Shown here in pieces: positions 53,089 to 62,126 of a DNA stretch of 64,000 bases. Under the pieces are notes generated by a model that searched no databases, was not told where the DNA came from, and worked only from the letters and a program-made list of their open reading frames with translations. The DNA lies in the NCBI RefSeq assembly GCF_008642375.1, contig NZ_CP029194.1, forward strand, positions 5,635,001 to 5,699,000, read 5' to 3'. Numbering within the stretch: position 1 is the first letter of the stretch; every line of letters starts with the position of its first letter. The position numbers and the translations under genes are program-made. The DNA is from Streptomyces venezuelae. GTDB taxonomy: Bacteria; Actinomycetota; Actinomycetes; Streptomycetales; Streptomycetaceae.

Positions 53089-54063
53089 ATGGGTGGTGAG
53101 CCGTGGGGTGAGTTCGCCGGGGACGGTGCGCGGGAGCGGCGGGCGCTCGTGCGGCGGATCGAGGCGGAAGGCGTGCTGGCCGACCCCGCCTGGCGGGCCG
53201 CCTTCGCGGAGGTCCCGCGCCATCTCTTCGTCCCGTACTTCTACGTCTCCGGGACCGGCGGCTACGAGCGGCTCTGGGCCGGCGACCCCGACCCCGCGCG
53301 GCGGGCGCGCTGGCTGCGCGGGGCCTACGCGGACACGGCGGTCGCCACGCGCGTACGCGACGGGGAGCTGGTCTCCTCCGCCAGCCAGCCCTCCCTGATG
53401 GCGCTCATGCTCCAGGCCCTGGACGTGCGCGACGGCGACGACGTCCTGGAGATCGGCGCCGGGACCGGCTACCACGCGGCCCTGCTCTCCCACCGGCTCG
53501 GCGAGGAGCACGTCACCACCGTCGACCTCGACGAGGAGATCGCCGAGTCCGCCCGGACCCATCTCGCCGCCGCCGGGTACCGGCCCGCCGTGCTCGCCGC
53601 CGACGGTGCCCGGGGCTGTCCCGAGCGCGCCCCCTACGACCGGATCGTCGCGACCTGCGCGGTGCCCGCCGTCCCGTACCCCTGGCTCGCCCAGTGCAGA
53701 CCCGGCGCCCTGGTCCTCGCCCCGCTCTCCACCGGGCTGATCCTGCTGCGGGTGCGCGACGGCACGCACGCGGAGGGACGGTTCCTGGAGACCTCGGCGT
53801 ACTTCGTGGCGTTGCGGGGCGTCGGCGCCCACGTCCCGGGACGGCCCGGCCCGCGCCACGGCCCCGCCGGGGACGAACGCTTCCGCTTCCTGTGGGGCCT
53901 CGTCGCCGAGGCCCTGGACAGACGCGAAGCGCTCTCGCTCTGGCTGCGCGAGGGGCGGCCGGAGCGGGAGCGCTTCGGGGTGACGGTCAGCGGCGACCGG
54001 CAGTGGGCCTGGCTGGACGAGCCCGGAGGGCCGTACGCCTGGCCCCTGCCGTCCGCCGGCTAG
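53089..54063 (+). CDS. PCMT-like protein-L-isoaspartate methyltransferase
   Basis: A 324-aa SAM methyltransferase. LVRRIEAEGVLADPAWRAAFAEVPRHLFVPYFY is the PCMT N-terminal segment; VSSASQPSLMALMLQALDVRDGDDVLEIGAGTGYHAALLSHRLG holds motif I (EIGAGTGY), followed by TTVDLDEEIAESA and YDRIVATCAVPAVPYPWLAQCRPGALVLAPL. The C-terminal 90 residues are an extension. PCMT repairs isoaspartyl residues; longer actinobacterial relatives may act on other substrates. The ATG has GGAGG upstream. Its stop and the FHA gene stop overlap convergently. Confidence 0.82.
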   Translation: MGGEPWGEFAGDGARERRALVRRIEAEGVLADPAWRAAFAEVPRHLFVPYFYVSGTGGYERLWAGDPDPARRARWLRGAYADTAVATRVRDGELVSSASQPSLMALMLQALDVRDGDDVLEIGAGTGYHAALLSHRLGEEHVTTVDLDEEIAESARTHLAAAGYRPAVLAADGARGCPERAPYDRIVATCAVPAVPYPWLAQCRPGALVLAPLSTGLILLRVRDGTHAEGRFLETSAYFVALRGVGAHVPGRPGPRHGPAGDERFRFLWGLVAEALDRREALSLWLREGRPERERFGVTVSGDRQWAWLDEPGGPYAWPLPSAG

Positions 54064-55361
54064 CCGCGGCGGATCGTGATCGTCGTCCAGGCGCCGACGT
54101 GCACCCGGTCGCCCTCCTGGAGCTGGACCGGCACGTAGGGCTGGATCGGCTCCTCGCCGCCGTTGATCGTGGTGCCGTTGGTGGAGTTCTGGTCCACCAC
54201 CGCCCACGACCCGTCCGGCTGCTGCACGAGCACGGCGTGCTGGTGCGAGACGCCCGGGTCCTCCGGCGGCACCGACAGGTCGATGTCCGGGGACTCGCCG
54301 GTGGAGTGCCGGCGACGGCCGATGGAGATCTGGTTGCCCTGGAGCGGCAGGTGCTTGTCCGGCGAGTACGCGGGCAGGTTCAGGCCCGAGGCCTCCGGGC
54401 CGCTGCGGTGCATCATCGCCATGAAGTACTCGCGGTCCGGGCCGATGACCGCGGTCCAGCCCATCGGCGGCCGCGGCGGCTCGAACTGCTGCCGCGGAGG
54501 CTGCTGCTGGAACTGCTGCTGCTGCTGCTGCGGAGGCGAGGCCTGGAACTGCTGCTGGGGCGGCGGGGCCTGGTGCTGCTGCGGGGGCGGCGGCGGGGCC
54601 TGGTGCTGCGGCGGCTGCGGCTGCGACGGCGGCGACAGGACCCAGTCGTCGTCCGCGCGCGGTTGCGGCGGCGCGGGCGGGGCCGGGGTCTGGACCGGTG
54701 CCTGCGGCGGCGGGGCCTGGAGGTATGCGGGCGGCGCCTGCTGTACGGGCGGCTGCATGGGCTGCTGTACGGGCGGTTGCTGCACCGGCGGGCGCTGCGG
54801 CGGGGCCTGGTGGTGCGTGGGCTCGGCGCCCAGCGGCTCGGCCGGACGGTTCACCTGGGAGGGCCGCGAGCCCTGGTACCCGAAGGGATCCGGCTGCGGT
54901 GGCTGCTGCTGCGGGGGCGGCGGCGGGGACTGGAAGCCGGGCGGCAGGTTCAGACCGGGCGGCGGCCCGGACTGCTGCGGAGCCAGCGGCGTGTACGAGG
55001 TCGCCGTGTTCGTGAGGAAGTTCCAGCGGCACTCCTCGCAGAACGGTGCCATGTGCTCACGCGGGGTACGGCACTGCGGGCAGAGCTCGGCCTGCGCGGT
55101 CGCGTTCGGGTCGCCCCCGGGACCGAAGCCGCCGGGAGCACCGGGGCCACCAGGAGCACCGTGGCCGCCGGGCGCGCCGGGCGGCGGGCCCATCGGGGGC
55201 TGGCCGGGGCCGCCGGGGCCCGGGTATCCGTACGCGGGCGGCGGCGGCGGGGGAGGCGGCGGCACGGCACCCGCAGGCGCGCCCGCCCCGGCCATGCGGT
55301 GGCCGCAGACCTCGCACCAGTCGTCGGAGACCGACTGGTGTCCGTTCGGGCAGGTCGGCAT
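54060..55361 (-). CDS. FHA-domain protein with N-terminal zinc ribbons
   Basis: A 433-aa protein. Two zinc ribbons open it (CPNGHQSVSDDWCEVCG and, after a Pro/Gly stretch, CPQC..CEEC). A long Pro/Gln linker follows, including a run of six glutamines. The C-terminal ~100 residues are an FHA domain: ISIGRRRHST, then the Ser-His-x-His pair SHQHAVL and the DQNSTNGTTING phosphothreonine pocket. FHA domains bind pThr peptides, fitting its place in a kinase/phosphatase operon. The N-terminal phospho-acceptor motif of GarA (ETTS) is absent, so it is not a GarA equivalent. Start ATG with AGGGGGA. Confidence 0.85.
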   Translation of the reverse strand: MPTCPNGHQSVSDDWCEVCGHRMAGAGAPAGAVPPPPPPPPPAYGYPGPGGPGQPPMGPPPGAPGGHGAPGGPGAPGGFGPGGDPNATAQAELCPQCRTPREHMAPFCEECRWNFLTNTATSYTPLAPQQSGPPPGLNLPPGFQSPPPPPQQQPPQPDPFGYQGSRPSQVNRPAEPLGAEPTHHQAPPQRPPVQQPPVQQPMQPPVQQAPPAYLQAPPPQAPVQTPAPPAPPQPRADDDWVLSPPSQPQPPQHQAPPPPPQQHQAPPPQQQFQASPPQQQQQQFQQQPPRQQFEPPRPPMGWTAVIGPDREYFMAMMHRSGPEASGLNLPAYSPDKHLPLQGNQISIGRRRHSTGESPDIDLSVPPEDPGVSHQHAVLVQQPDGSWAVVDQNSTNGTTINGGEEPIQPYVPVQLQEGDRVHVGAWTTITIRRG

Positions 55362-55403
55362 GTCGGTGCTTCCCCCTCTCGTCGTCCGGCCCGGCGGGCC
55401 GGG

Positions 55404-56738
55404 CTACCTCTTGACGCGAACGGTCTTGGTGGAGCGGGTCTCGAGTGTCATCTCGTCCGCTTCCGCGACCTTCGCCTTCAAACGCACAGTACCCGTCGCC
55501 GCGTCGACGACGTCGACCACCTTCGAAAGGAGTTTCGCCGTATCGGCGTTGCCGGAGGCCGCCGCGAGCTGGACGGCACGGCCCAGTTTGGCCGTCGCGC
55601 CGTCGCGATCGCCCGATTTGCGGGCATCGAGACCCTGCTGGATGACGTTCGCGAGCTCCGCCTGGCCCGTGTAGTGCGCGACCTGCGGATTGATCGACGT
55701 GGACATCGCCAGGTCGTCCGTCCACACGGCCCGTACCAGTCCCTGAGACAGCGGCCGGGGGTCGCCGCCCGCCGGGTCCGGGGCGATCAGGGAGACCCGG
55801 GCGGCGAGCATCTCCTGGCCGATCGCGGCCTGCGGGACGCGCACGCTCACGTGGTAGTCGCGGGACTCGTCGCCCCACGAGCCCGTCGGGTAGTCCCCGG
55901 CGCGCGGCCCGGCCTCGGTGCGCCGGCCGGTCAGGTCCTCGACCGTCGGCGCGACCTGCTTCACGTACCCGATCTCCACCCCGACCGGAGTCCACAGGCG
56001 CAGGACGACGTCCGCCACGCCCTTGCCCATCGCCTGCTCCATCATCACCGTGAAGTCGGCGGTGAGACCGGCCGGGTCGGCGACGATGTCGGCCGTGCCG
56101 AGGAGCGCCGAGGCGATCCCGGTGACCTCCTTGACCTCCCAATCGGTGCCGACCCCGCGCGCGTCACAGGTGAACCGGCCCGCGCAGGCGTCGAGCGCGG
56201 AGCGCAGCTCCTCGGGCGACTCGTGCTCGTTGCGGCCGTCGGTGAGGAGGATGCCGTGCCGGATGGTGACGTCGGTGGAGGAGAGCAGCCGGTCCGCGAG
56301 GCGCAGCCAGGTGCCGATCGCCGTACCGCCGCCCGCCGACAGGCTCCGCAGCGCCTGCTTGGCCTCGGCCCGGGTCCGGTCGTCCGCCACGGCCAGCCGG
56401 CCGTTGCCCGGGTAGATCTCCTTCGCCACGTGCGTGCCGGCGACGACGGCGAAGGAGGTGCCGTCGCGCAGGGTGTCGACGGCGGCGGCGGTCGCCTCGC
56501 GGGCGCCGCGCATCTTGGTGGCGGGGTAGTCCATCGAGCCGGAACAGTCGACCATGATCACCACGCCGGCCGCGCTGCCGTCCGCGTAACCGGCGACGCC
56601 GCCCGCGCCGCTGGTGCCACCCCCGGTCGAGGTGACCGTCACGATGGCGTTGACCTCGCGGCCGCCCTCCGGCAGGAACTCGTTCTGGTACACGTCCACG
56701 GAGAACTGCGGCACGGTCGGCTTGGAGAAGTTCGCCAT
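55404..56738 (-). CDS. VWA-domain protein of the PknG operon
   Basis: A 444-aa soluble VWA protein. The domain core is VVIMVDCSGSMDYPATKMRGAREATAAAVDTL (MIDAS D-x-S-G-S), followed by GGGTAIGTWLRLADRLL and the conserved Asp of ILLTDGRNEHES. The C-terminal half is beta-rich, then a helical segment (LANVIQQGLDARKSGDRDGATAKLGRAVQLAA) and a Cys-free tail. The family is common beside FHA, PP2C and kinase genes, where it may present phosphorylated partners. It lacks a signal peptide. Spacing of 42 and 61 bp to neighbours supports one operon. Confidence 0.82.
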   Translation of the reverse strand: MANFSKPTVPQFSVDVYQNEFLPEGGREVNAIVTVTSTGGGTSGAGGVAGYADGSAAGVVIMVDCSGSMDYPATKMRGAREATAAAVDTLRDGTSFAVVAGTHVAKEIYPGNGRLAVADDRTRAEAKQALRSLSAGGGTAIGTWLRLADRLLSSTDVTIRHGILLTDGRNEHESPEELRSALDACAGRFTCDARGVGTDWEVKEVTGIASALLGTADIVADPAGLTADFTVMMEQAMGKGVADVVLRLWTPVGVEIGYVKQVAPTVEDLTGRRTEAGPRAGDYPTGSWGDESRDYHVSVRVPQAAIGQEMLAARVSLIAPDPAGGDPRPLSQGLVRAVWTDDLAMSTSINPQVAHYTGQAELANVIQQGLDARKSGDRDGATAKLGRAVQLAAASGNADTAKLLSKVVDVVDAATGTVRLKAKVAEADEMTLETRSTKTVRVKR

Positions 56739-56799
56739 CTGTTTCGGCTCCTCGGGTGGCGACGGGGAAAGGTGAAGGGGCAGGGGGACCGGCGGCCGC

Positions 56800-58266
56800 T
56801 CAGGCGGATCCTGCCCCTTGCGGCGAGACGGTGAACGGCAGCAGCGCGACCGTGATGTTGTCGTGGCCTCCGCCGTCGAGCGCGTGCCCGACGAGGACCT
56901 GCGCGCCGTGCAGCGGGCGGCCCGCCGCGTCCGGCGGGACGACCCTCGCCATGTCCTCGGGGCCCTCCGCGTAGTTCCAGAGCCCGTCCGTGCAGACCAC
57001 GACCACCCCGGAGCGGTCCGGTTTGAACGCGGCGGTGTGCGGGTCCAGTTCGTACGCGTCGGCGCCCAGCCAGCCGGTGATCGCGTGGGCGCGCTCGTCC
57101 GCGTACGCCTCGGCCTCGCTCATCAGGCCCGCCGCGACCATCTGGGCGGCCCACGAGTCGTCCTCGGTGAGCCGGGCGGACGGGGTGCTGCGGTCGTCCG
57201 GCACCCAGTAGACGCGGCTGTCGCCGACCCAGCCGACGACGAGCAGGCCGTCGGCGACGACCGAGCCGACGATGGTGCAGGCCGGCGAGTTCCGGTGCGG
57301 GTCGTGCTCGGCGCCGTCCTGGCCGGGCTCCTCCGCGAGGGAGTTGACGGCCTCGGAGGCGGCGACGATCGCCTCGTGCATCGCCTGCTGCGGGTGGATG
57401 CCGCGGGGCAGCGCGGCGAGCAGTGAGGCGCCGGCCGCCTGCGCGGCGGCGGCGGAGGCCTCGTCGGGACGGGTCGCCGAGGAGACACCGTCGCAGACGA
57501 TCGCGAGGGCGGCGGGGGAGCCGTCGGGGAGGGTGGTCGCCGAGACGGCGAACGAGTCCTCGTTGCGGTGGTGGCGCAGTCCCCGGTCGCTGACCGCGGC
57601 GACGGTGCCGAGCTCCTGCTCCATGTGGTCCCGCTCGCGCGGCTGGGCGTGCCCGCAGTTCTCGCAGTAGCCGTCGGTGTCCACCCGCCCGGCCCGGCAG
57701 GCCACGCAGAGCGAGGCCGCACCGGAAGCGGGGGCGCCGGAAACAGGAGCGGGGGGCTGAGAGGGCGCGGGGGGCTGAGCCGGCGCGGGGGGATGGGCGG
57801 GCGCCGACGGTGGGGCCGGGGCCGGGGCCGGGGCAGGGGCCTGGGACGCCGGCGGGGCCTGGGGCGGATCCACCTGTACCGCGGTACGGGGGTCGGGGGC
57901 GGCGAGCTCGAAGTCCCCGCCGGACGGGGACGCGCCCGGGCCCGGAGGCGCCGGCACCGGGCCGTCCGTGCGGACCGCCATCGTGGGCAGGTCGTTGCCG
58001 CCGGAGTCGGTGCCCGGCAGGTCGCCGGGGTGCTGGGTCATCGTCGAGAGCGAACCGGCCTCCCGGGGCGGGGCGGCCGGCCAGACCACGGGGGTGCCGA
58101 TCGCCACCGTCGGGCGGTCCGGCTCCGCGGCGGCCGACAGGTCGTGGCCGCACGCCCCGCAGAACCGGTCGCCCGAGTCCAGCGGCTCCGCGCAGCCCGG
58201 GCAGGCGGCGAGTCCGTGCGAGGGCTTCGGCTCCGGATTCGGCTTCGGCATCGGCTTCTGGGACAT
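56800..58266 (-). CDS. PP2C-type Ser/Thr phosphatase with zinc ribbons
   Basis: A 488-aa protein. The N-terminus has a zinc ribbon (CPGCAEPLDSGDRFCGACG) and a Pro/Ala linker, then a second ribbon (CVACRAGRVDTDGYCENCG). The PP2C domain (about 230-488) carries all core metal motifs: DRGLRHHRNEDSF, AIVCDGVSS, VGWVGDSRVYW, VVVCTDGLWNYA and GGHDNITVALL. It would reverse phosphorylation by PknG encoded 2 bp upstream. The ATG at 58266 is preferred; a GTG at 58278 overlapping the kinase stop is in frame. Confidence 0.9.
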   Translation of the reverse strand: MSQKPMPKPNPEPKPSHGLAACPGCAEPLDSGDRFCGACGHDLSAAAEPDRPTVAIGTPVVWPAAPPREAGSLSTMTQHPGDLPGTDSGGNDLPTMAVRTDGPVPAPPGPGASPSGGDFELAAPDPRTAVQVDPPQAPPASQAPAPAPAPAPPSAPAHPPAPAQPPAPSQPPAPVSGAPASGAASLCVACRAGRVDTDGYCENCGHAQPRERDHMEQELGTVAAVSDRGLRHHRNEDSFAVSATTLPDGSPAALAIVCDGVSSATRPDEASAAAAQAAGASLLAALPRGIHPQQAMHEAIVAASEAVNSLAEEPGQDGAEHDPHRNSPACTIVGSVVADGLLVVGWVGDSRVYWVPDDRSTPSARLTEDDSWAAQMVAAGLMSEAEAYADERAHAITGWLGADAYELDPHTAAFKPDRSGVVVVCTDGLWNYAEGPEDMARVVPPDAAGRPLHGAQVLVGHALDGGGHDNITVALLPFTVSPQGAGSA

Positions 58267-58268
58267 CC

Positions 58269-60797
58269 TCACACCCACGTCCGGGGGCGGAAGCGGTTGG
58301 CCCGCTCCACCAGTTCGATCCTCTCCTCGCCCCGCTGGGCGAGCCGGGCCAGCACCCGGTACGAGCGTTCGAGGCCGAAGCGCAGTCCGCGCTCGTCCAG
58401 TTCACTTCCGAGCAGCAGCGCGCCGCCGCCCGGTGCCGCACCGGGACTACCGGAGAGTACCCAGTCGAGGGCCGTCCCGAGGACCTCCGTGGCCAACTGC
58501 TCCCGGCGGACCGCGTCGAGACCGAAGCCCTGGAGCGCGGAGACCTGCGCCGCGGCGGCCGTCAGCTCGCCGCCGAGCGGCTCGTGCGCCGGGCGCCGCC
58601 GCAGCCGCGCCCGCACGGCCGCGACCCGGGCGGCCGTGTAGTGGATCGAGGCCTCCGGCACGGACTCCAGGGTCCGTACGGCGCCGGCGCGGTCGCCCGC
58701 CGCGAGCTGCACCCGGGCGAGCCCGAAGGCCGCGCTGACGAAGCTCGGATCGGTGGCCCACACGAGCCGGTAGTACTCGGCGGCGTTGTCCAGCTGGCCG
58801 AGGACCTCGGCGCAGATCCCGAGGGCCAGCTTCGGCGCCGGCTCCCCGGGGAAGGCGTCGTAGACCGCGTCGAAGGCCAGCGCCGCGTGCTCGTGGTCGC
58901 CGGTCACCAGCGAGGTCACGCCCCGGTACCAGACGACCCGCCAGTCGTCCGGGTCCCGCTCCTCCAGCGCACCGAGGGTCCGTACGGCGGTGGGCGCGTC
59001 GCCCAGCTCCAGGTGGGCCCGGAGGGTGCGCAGCCGCAGTTCGGTGGAGGGCGCGGGCGCGGCCTGGAGCGCGCCGAGCAGCTCGCCGGCGGCGGCGGCC
59101 GCCAGACCGGCGAGGAACCCGGCGTTCGGGTCGCTCGTGTCGACGCGCGGCACGGGCAGCGCGAGCGCGGTGGCGGGCGCGTCGAGCGCCCCGAGCAGCC
59201 ACCCGAGCCCGGGCCCGGCCGCGGCCGGAGCCGATCCGGGAGCCGAGCCCGGAGCCGATCCGGGAGCCGAGCCCTTCCGGTTCCTGGCCCCGAGCAGCGA
59301 CACGTCCTCCGTCAGCTCGGCGAACAGCGTGGTGTCCGTCACCCGGATCTCCGTGCCGAACAGCGTCGACAGCGCCGGACGCGGACGCCCCGACTGGAGC
59401 GCCACCACCTCCCGCAGGACGCCCGTCAGCTGCTCCGCCATCTCCTGCGCGGAGGAGAACCGCCGCGCCGGGTCCGGATCCGTGGCCCGGATCAGGAAGC
59501 GGTAGAACGACTCGTACGTCCGGAAGACCGCGATGTGCTCCGGGTCCGGCAGGGAGTCCACGAACACGTTCGTGTAGCCCTGGAAGTCGAAGGTCATCAC
59601 GGCCAGCGTCCGCGCCACCGTGTACAGGTCGCTGGCCACCGACGGGCCGACCTCGGCCACCTCCGGCGCCTGGTAGCCGACCGTGCCGTAGATGGCCGAC
59701 TCGTCGTCGTCCATCCTCCGGACCGCGCCCATGTCGATGAGCTTCAGCTGGTCCTCGGTCTGGATGGCGTTGTCGACCTTGAAGTCGCAGTACAGCAGGT
59801 TCCGGCTGTGCAGATGGCCGAGCGCCTCCAGGGCCTCGATGCCGTAGGCGCAGGCCTGCTCCACCGGCAGCGGGTCCCGACGGCCGTCCGCGCTCCGACG
59901 GTCGTTGGCGATCTCCTTGAGCGACTTGCCGCCGACGTACTCCATGACGATGTAGCCGTCCAGGGAGCCGGTGCGCTGGTCGAGGTGCTCGACGAAGTTG
60001 TAGATCCGGACGATGTTGGAGTGCTCGATCTCGGCGAGGAAGCGGCGCTCCGAGATGGCGGCGGCCATCGCGTCCTGGTCGCCGGTGTCCAGCAGGCCCT
60101 TGAGCACCACCCACCGGTCGGAGACCGCCCGGTCGACGGCGAGATAGACCCAGCCCAGACCGCCGTGGGCGAGGCAGCCCGCGACCTCGTACTGGCCGTG
60201 GACGATGTCCCCGCCGCGCAGCTTCGGCACGAAGGAGTACGGGTGTCCGCACTTGGTGCAGAAGCCCTCCGTACGGCCCGGCCGGTCACCGCGCGAACGG
60301 CCCACCGGCGCCCCGCAGTCGGAGCGGGAGCAGAAACGCTTCCGCTCGGGGACCTCCGGGTTCTCCATCACCGCGCCCCGCGGGTCCGGACGCGGCACCT
60401 CCGGGATCGTCACCAGACCCGCGCCCAGCCGGTTCCGGGCGGACTGCCCGGTCGACGTGCCCGAGCTGCGCACCGACACCGAGCGGCCACCGGAGGTCCC
60501 GGAGAGCGAGCGCGAGAGACGGCCCGAGACCGAACGGCGGGAGGTCGACGAGCGCGAGGAGGCGCGCGAGGACGCCCGCGAACTGCTCCGCGAGGAGCTC
60601 GAGTCCGGCCCTCCGACACCGCCCGCACCCTTGCCGGGCACGGCGATGCCGGTCGGCGTCGAACCGATGAGACCTCCGGGCGCGACGACCGGGGCGAGCC
60701 CGCAGGTGTCGCAGTACAGCTCGCCGCCTCCCATGTCCTCGTACGAACCCTCGCACGAAGGACGCTGACAGCTCCCCACGCCCGTCTCCCCGCTCAC
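58269..60797 (-). CDS. pknG: PknG-like Ser/Thr protein kinase with TPR domain
   Basis: An 842-aa kinase with PknG architecture. A zinc-binding N-terminus (CQRPSC..CDTCG) is followed by a Ser/Arg-rich linker and a rubredoxin-like domain (CSRSDCGAPV..CTKCGHPYSF). The kinase domain has AHGGLGWVYLA (Gly loop), VVLKGLL (Lys), HSRNLLYCDFKVDNAI (catalytic Asp; the usual Asn before it is Cys) and LIDMGAV (DFG position, as in PknG DLG). The C-terminal ~280 residues are TPR-like helices. In actinobacteria PknG regulates 2-oxoglutarate dehydrogenase through FHA proteins. The GTG at 60797 overlaps the upstream gene by 4 bp. Confidence 0.88.
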   Translation of the reverse strand: MSGETGVGSCQRPSCEGSYEDMGGGELYCDTCGLAPVVAPGGLIGSTPTGIAVPGKGAGGVGGPDSSSSRSSSRASSRASSRSSTSRRSVSGRLSRSLSGTSGGRSVSVRSSGTSTGQSARNRLGAGLVTIPEVPRPDPRGAVMENPEVPERKRFCSRSDCGAPVGRSRGDRPGRTEGFCTKCGHPYSFVPKLRGGDIVHGQYEVAGCLAHGGLGWVYLAVDRAVSDRWVVLKGLLDTGDQDAMAAAISERRFLAEIEHSNIVRIYNFVEHLDQRTGSLDGYIVMEYVGGKSLKEIANDRRSADGRRDPLPVEQACAYGIEALEALGHLHSRNLLYCDFKVDNAIQTEDQLKLIDMGAVRRMDDDESAIYGTVGYQAPEVAEVGPSVASDLYTVARTLAVMTFDFQGYTNVFVDSLPDPEHIAVFRTYESFYRFLIRATDPDPARRFSSAQEMAEQLTGVLREVVALQSGRPRPALSTLFGTEIRVTDTTLFAELTEDVSLLGARNRKGSAPGSAPGSAPGSAPAAAGPGLGWLLGALDAPATALALPVPRVDTSDPNAGFLAGLAAAAAGELLGALQAAPAPSTELRLRTLRAHLELGDAPTAVRTLGALEERDPDDWRVVWYRGVTSLVTGDHEHAALAFDAVYDAFPGEPAPKLALGICAEVLGQLDNAAEYYRLVWATDPSFVSAAFGLARVQLAAGDRAGAVRTLESVPEASIHYTAARVAAVRARLRRRPAHEPLGGELTAAAAQVSALQGFGLDAVRREQLATEVLGTALDWVLSGSPGAAPGGGALLLGSELDERGLRFGLERSYRVLARLAQRGEERIELVERANRFRPRTWV

Positions 60798-62071
60798 CAC
60801 TGTCGTCCTCCGGCATCTCTCGGGCCGGACAGTACGTCCGCCGCGGCCTGCTGGTAGCGCAGCACGGCCTGCTCCGCGACCCGCAGGTCGCAGGGCGCGC
60901 TCCACAGCATCCGGCGTGCCGTGTCGTACCGCTCGATGAGCAGCGGGTCCTCCGCCGCCCCCAGCCGTGCCACCTTCGCCTTGTACGCGTCGAGCCTGCC
61001 ACGCAGCTCGGCCCGGACCGCGAGCGGTGCCGTGACCGCGGTCAGCGACTCGCGGGCCCGCATCAACTCGTCCTCCGCCTCCCGCTCCAGGGAGTCCAGG
61101 AGCGGGGAGAGCCGGTGCCACTGCTGGTGTCTGCGGTACTCGGCGGCCGCCACGAGCCGCTCCTGGAGCGCCGTCGGCGGCCCGCTGACGGCCGGCACCT
61201 CGGAGGCGGCGATCTTCGCGAGGACCTCGCCGCGCGCGGACCGCGCCTCGGTGAGCGTCCGGTCCGCCCGGGACAGCACGTCCCGCAGCCGCAGCAACCG
61301 GTCCTCGGAGTCCTGCCGGACCGCGAGGACCGCCTCGATCTCGCGCCGGATGTCCTCGAGCGCCAGGGCCGCCCGGTCGTACCGCTCGGTGTCCGGCCGT
61401 CCTCCGCCCGGCGCCGAACTGCCCACGGCGGGCCGCCAGAAGGCGAGCGGATCGGTCACGACCTGCGCGCGCAGCAAGGTCAGCTCGGCGGTGATGTCCT
61501 CCAGCTCGTCGCCGGCCGGGTGCTCCCCGGGCCGCACGCCCACCGAGTGGGCGAGCGAGCGCGTCCGGCCCAGCTCCGCCGCGAGCAGGTCTATCCGGGC
61601 GGGCAGCGCCGACCAGACGGCGTCGGAGGTGACGACCACGTCGAGCGAGGAGGCGTACAGCTCGTTCATCCGGCGGACGAGCCCTTCGAGCGTGAACCGC
61701 TCGGAGAGCAGGCCCTGTTCCCCCGCCCCGCCCGCGACGAGGACGCTCTCGCCGCGCAGCCGGTCGGTCAGCTCCACGAGCTCGTCCCGCCCGGGCCAGC
61801 GGCGCCGCGCCCGCACCTCATGGGCATCCCGCAGGGCGCCCGCGTACACGTCGAAGCAGGTCCAGAGCAGGGTGATGGTCCGCTCGGCGGACGCCCAGCG
61901 GTCCCGGGTCGTGCCGGTCAGCTCGGCGCCTTCGAGCAGCCTGCGGCCCGCGTGGTCCTGGAGGGCGAGGAGAGAGTCCTCGATCGCCTTGTGCTCGGCG
62001 CCGAGCCGTGCCAGCGCACGGTCCACCTCGTCCCGGTCCATCACCGGCCCAGGAGGTCCCGTGACGCCCAT
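60794..62071 (-). CDS. Coiled-coil protein of the GlnX-GlnH-PknG operon
   Basis: A 425-aa, mostly helical protein rich in Arg, Glu, Ala and Leu with heptad-like stretches (DRDEVDRALARLGAEHKAIEDSLLALQDHAGRRLLEG; AALALEDIRREIEAVLAVRQDSEDRLLRLRDVLSRADRTLTEARSARGEVL). No known catalytic domain. It overlaps pknG by 4 bp and lies 55 bp from glnH, so it belongs to the operon. A scaffold between the membrane sensor and kinase is a reasonable guess. The ATG at 62071 has AGAGGTG upstream. Confidence 0.65.
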   Translation of the reverse strand: MGVTGPPGPVMDRDEVDRALARLGAEHKAIEDSLLALQDHAGRRLLEGAELTGTTRDRWASAERTITLLWTCFDVYAGALRDAHEVRARRRWPGRDELVELTDRLRGESVLVAGGAGEQGLLSERFTLEGLVRRMNELYASSLDVVVTSDAVWSALPARIDLLAAELGRTRSLAHSVGVRPGEHPAGDELEDITAELTLLRAQVVTDPLAFWRPAVGSSAPGGGRPDTERYDRAALALEDIRREIEAVLAVRQDSEDRLLRLRDVLSRADRTLTEARSARGEVLAKIAASEVPAVSGPPTALQERLVAAAEYRRHQQWHRLSPLLDSLEREAEDELMRARESLTAVTAPLAVRAELRGRLDAYKAKVARLGAAEDPLLIERYDTARRMLWSAPCDLRVAEQAVLRYQQAAADVLSGPRDAGGRQW

Positions 62072-62126
62072 CGATCACCTCTTCCGCCGCGGGTACAGGG
62101 GCTGCTTGCCGGGGCTGCCGGCCGGG

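Noticed and set aside
57810..60857. A 1015-aa forward open frame over the PP2C/PknG genes
   Set aside because: Arg/Gly/Pro-rich and without motifs; PP2C and PknG on the other strand have complete catalytic signatures.
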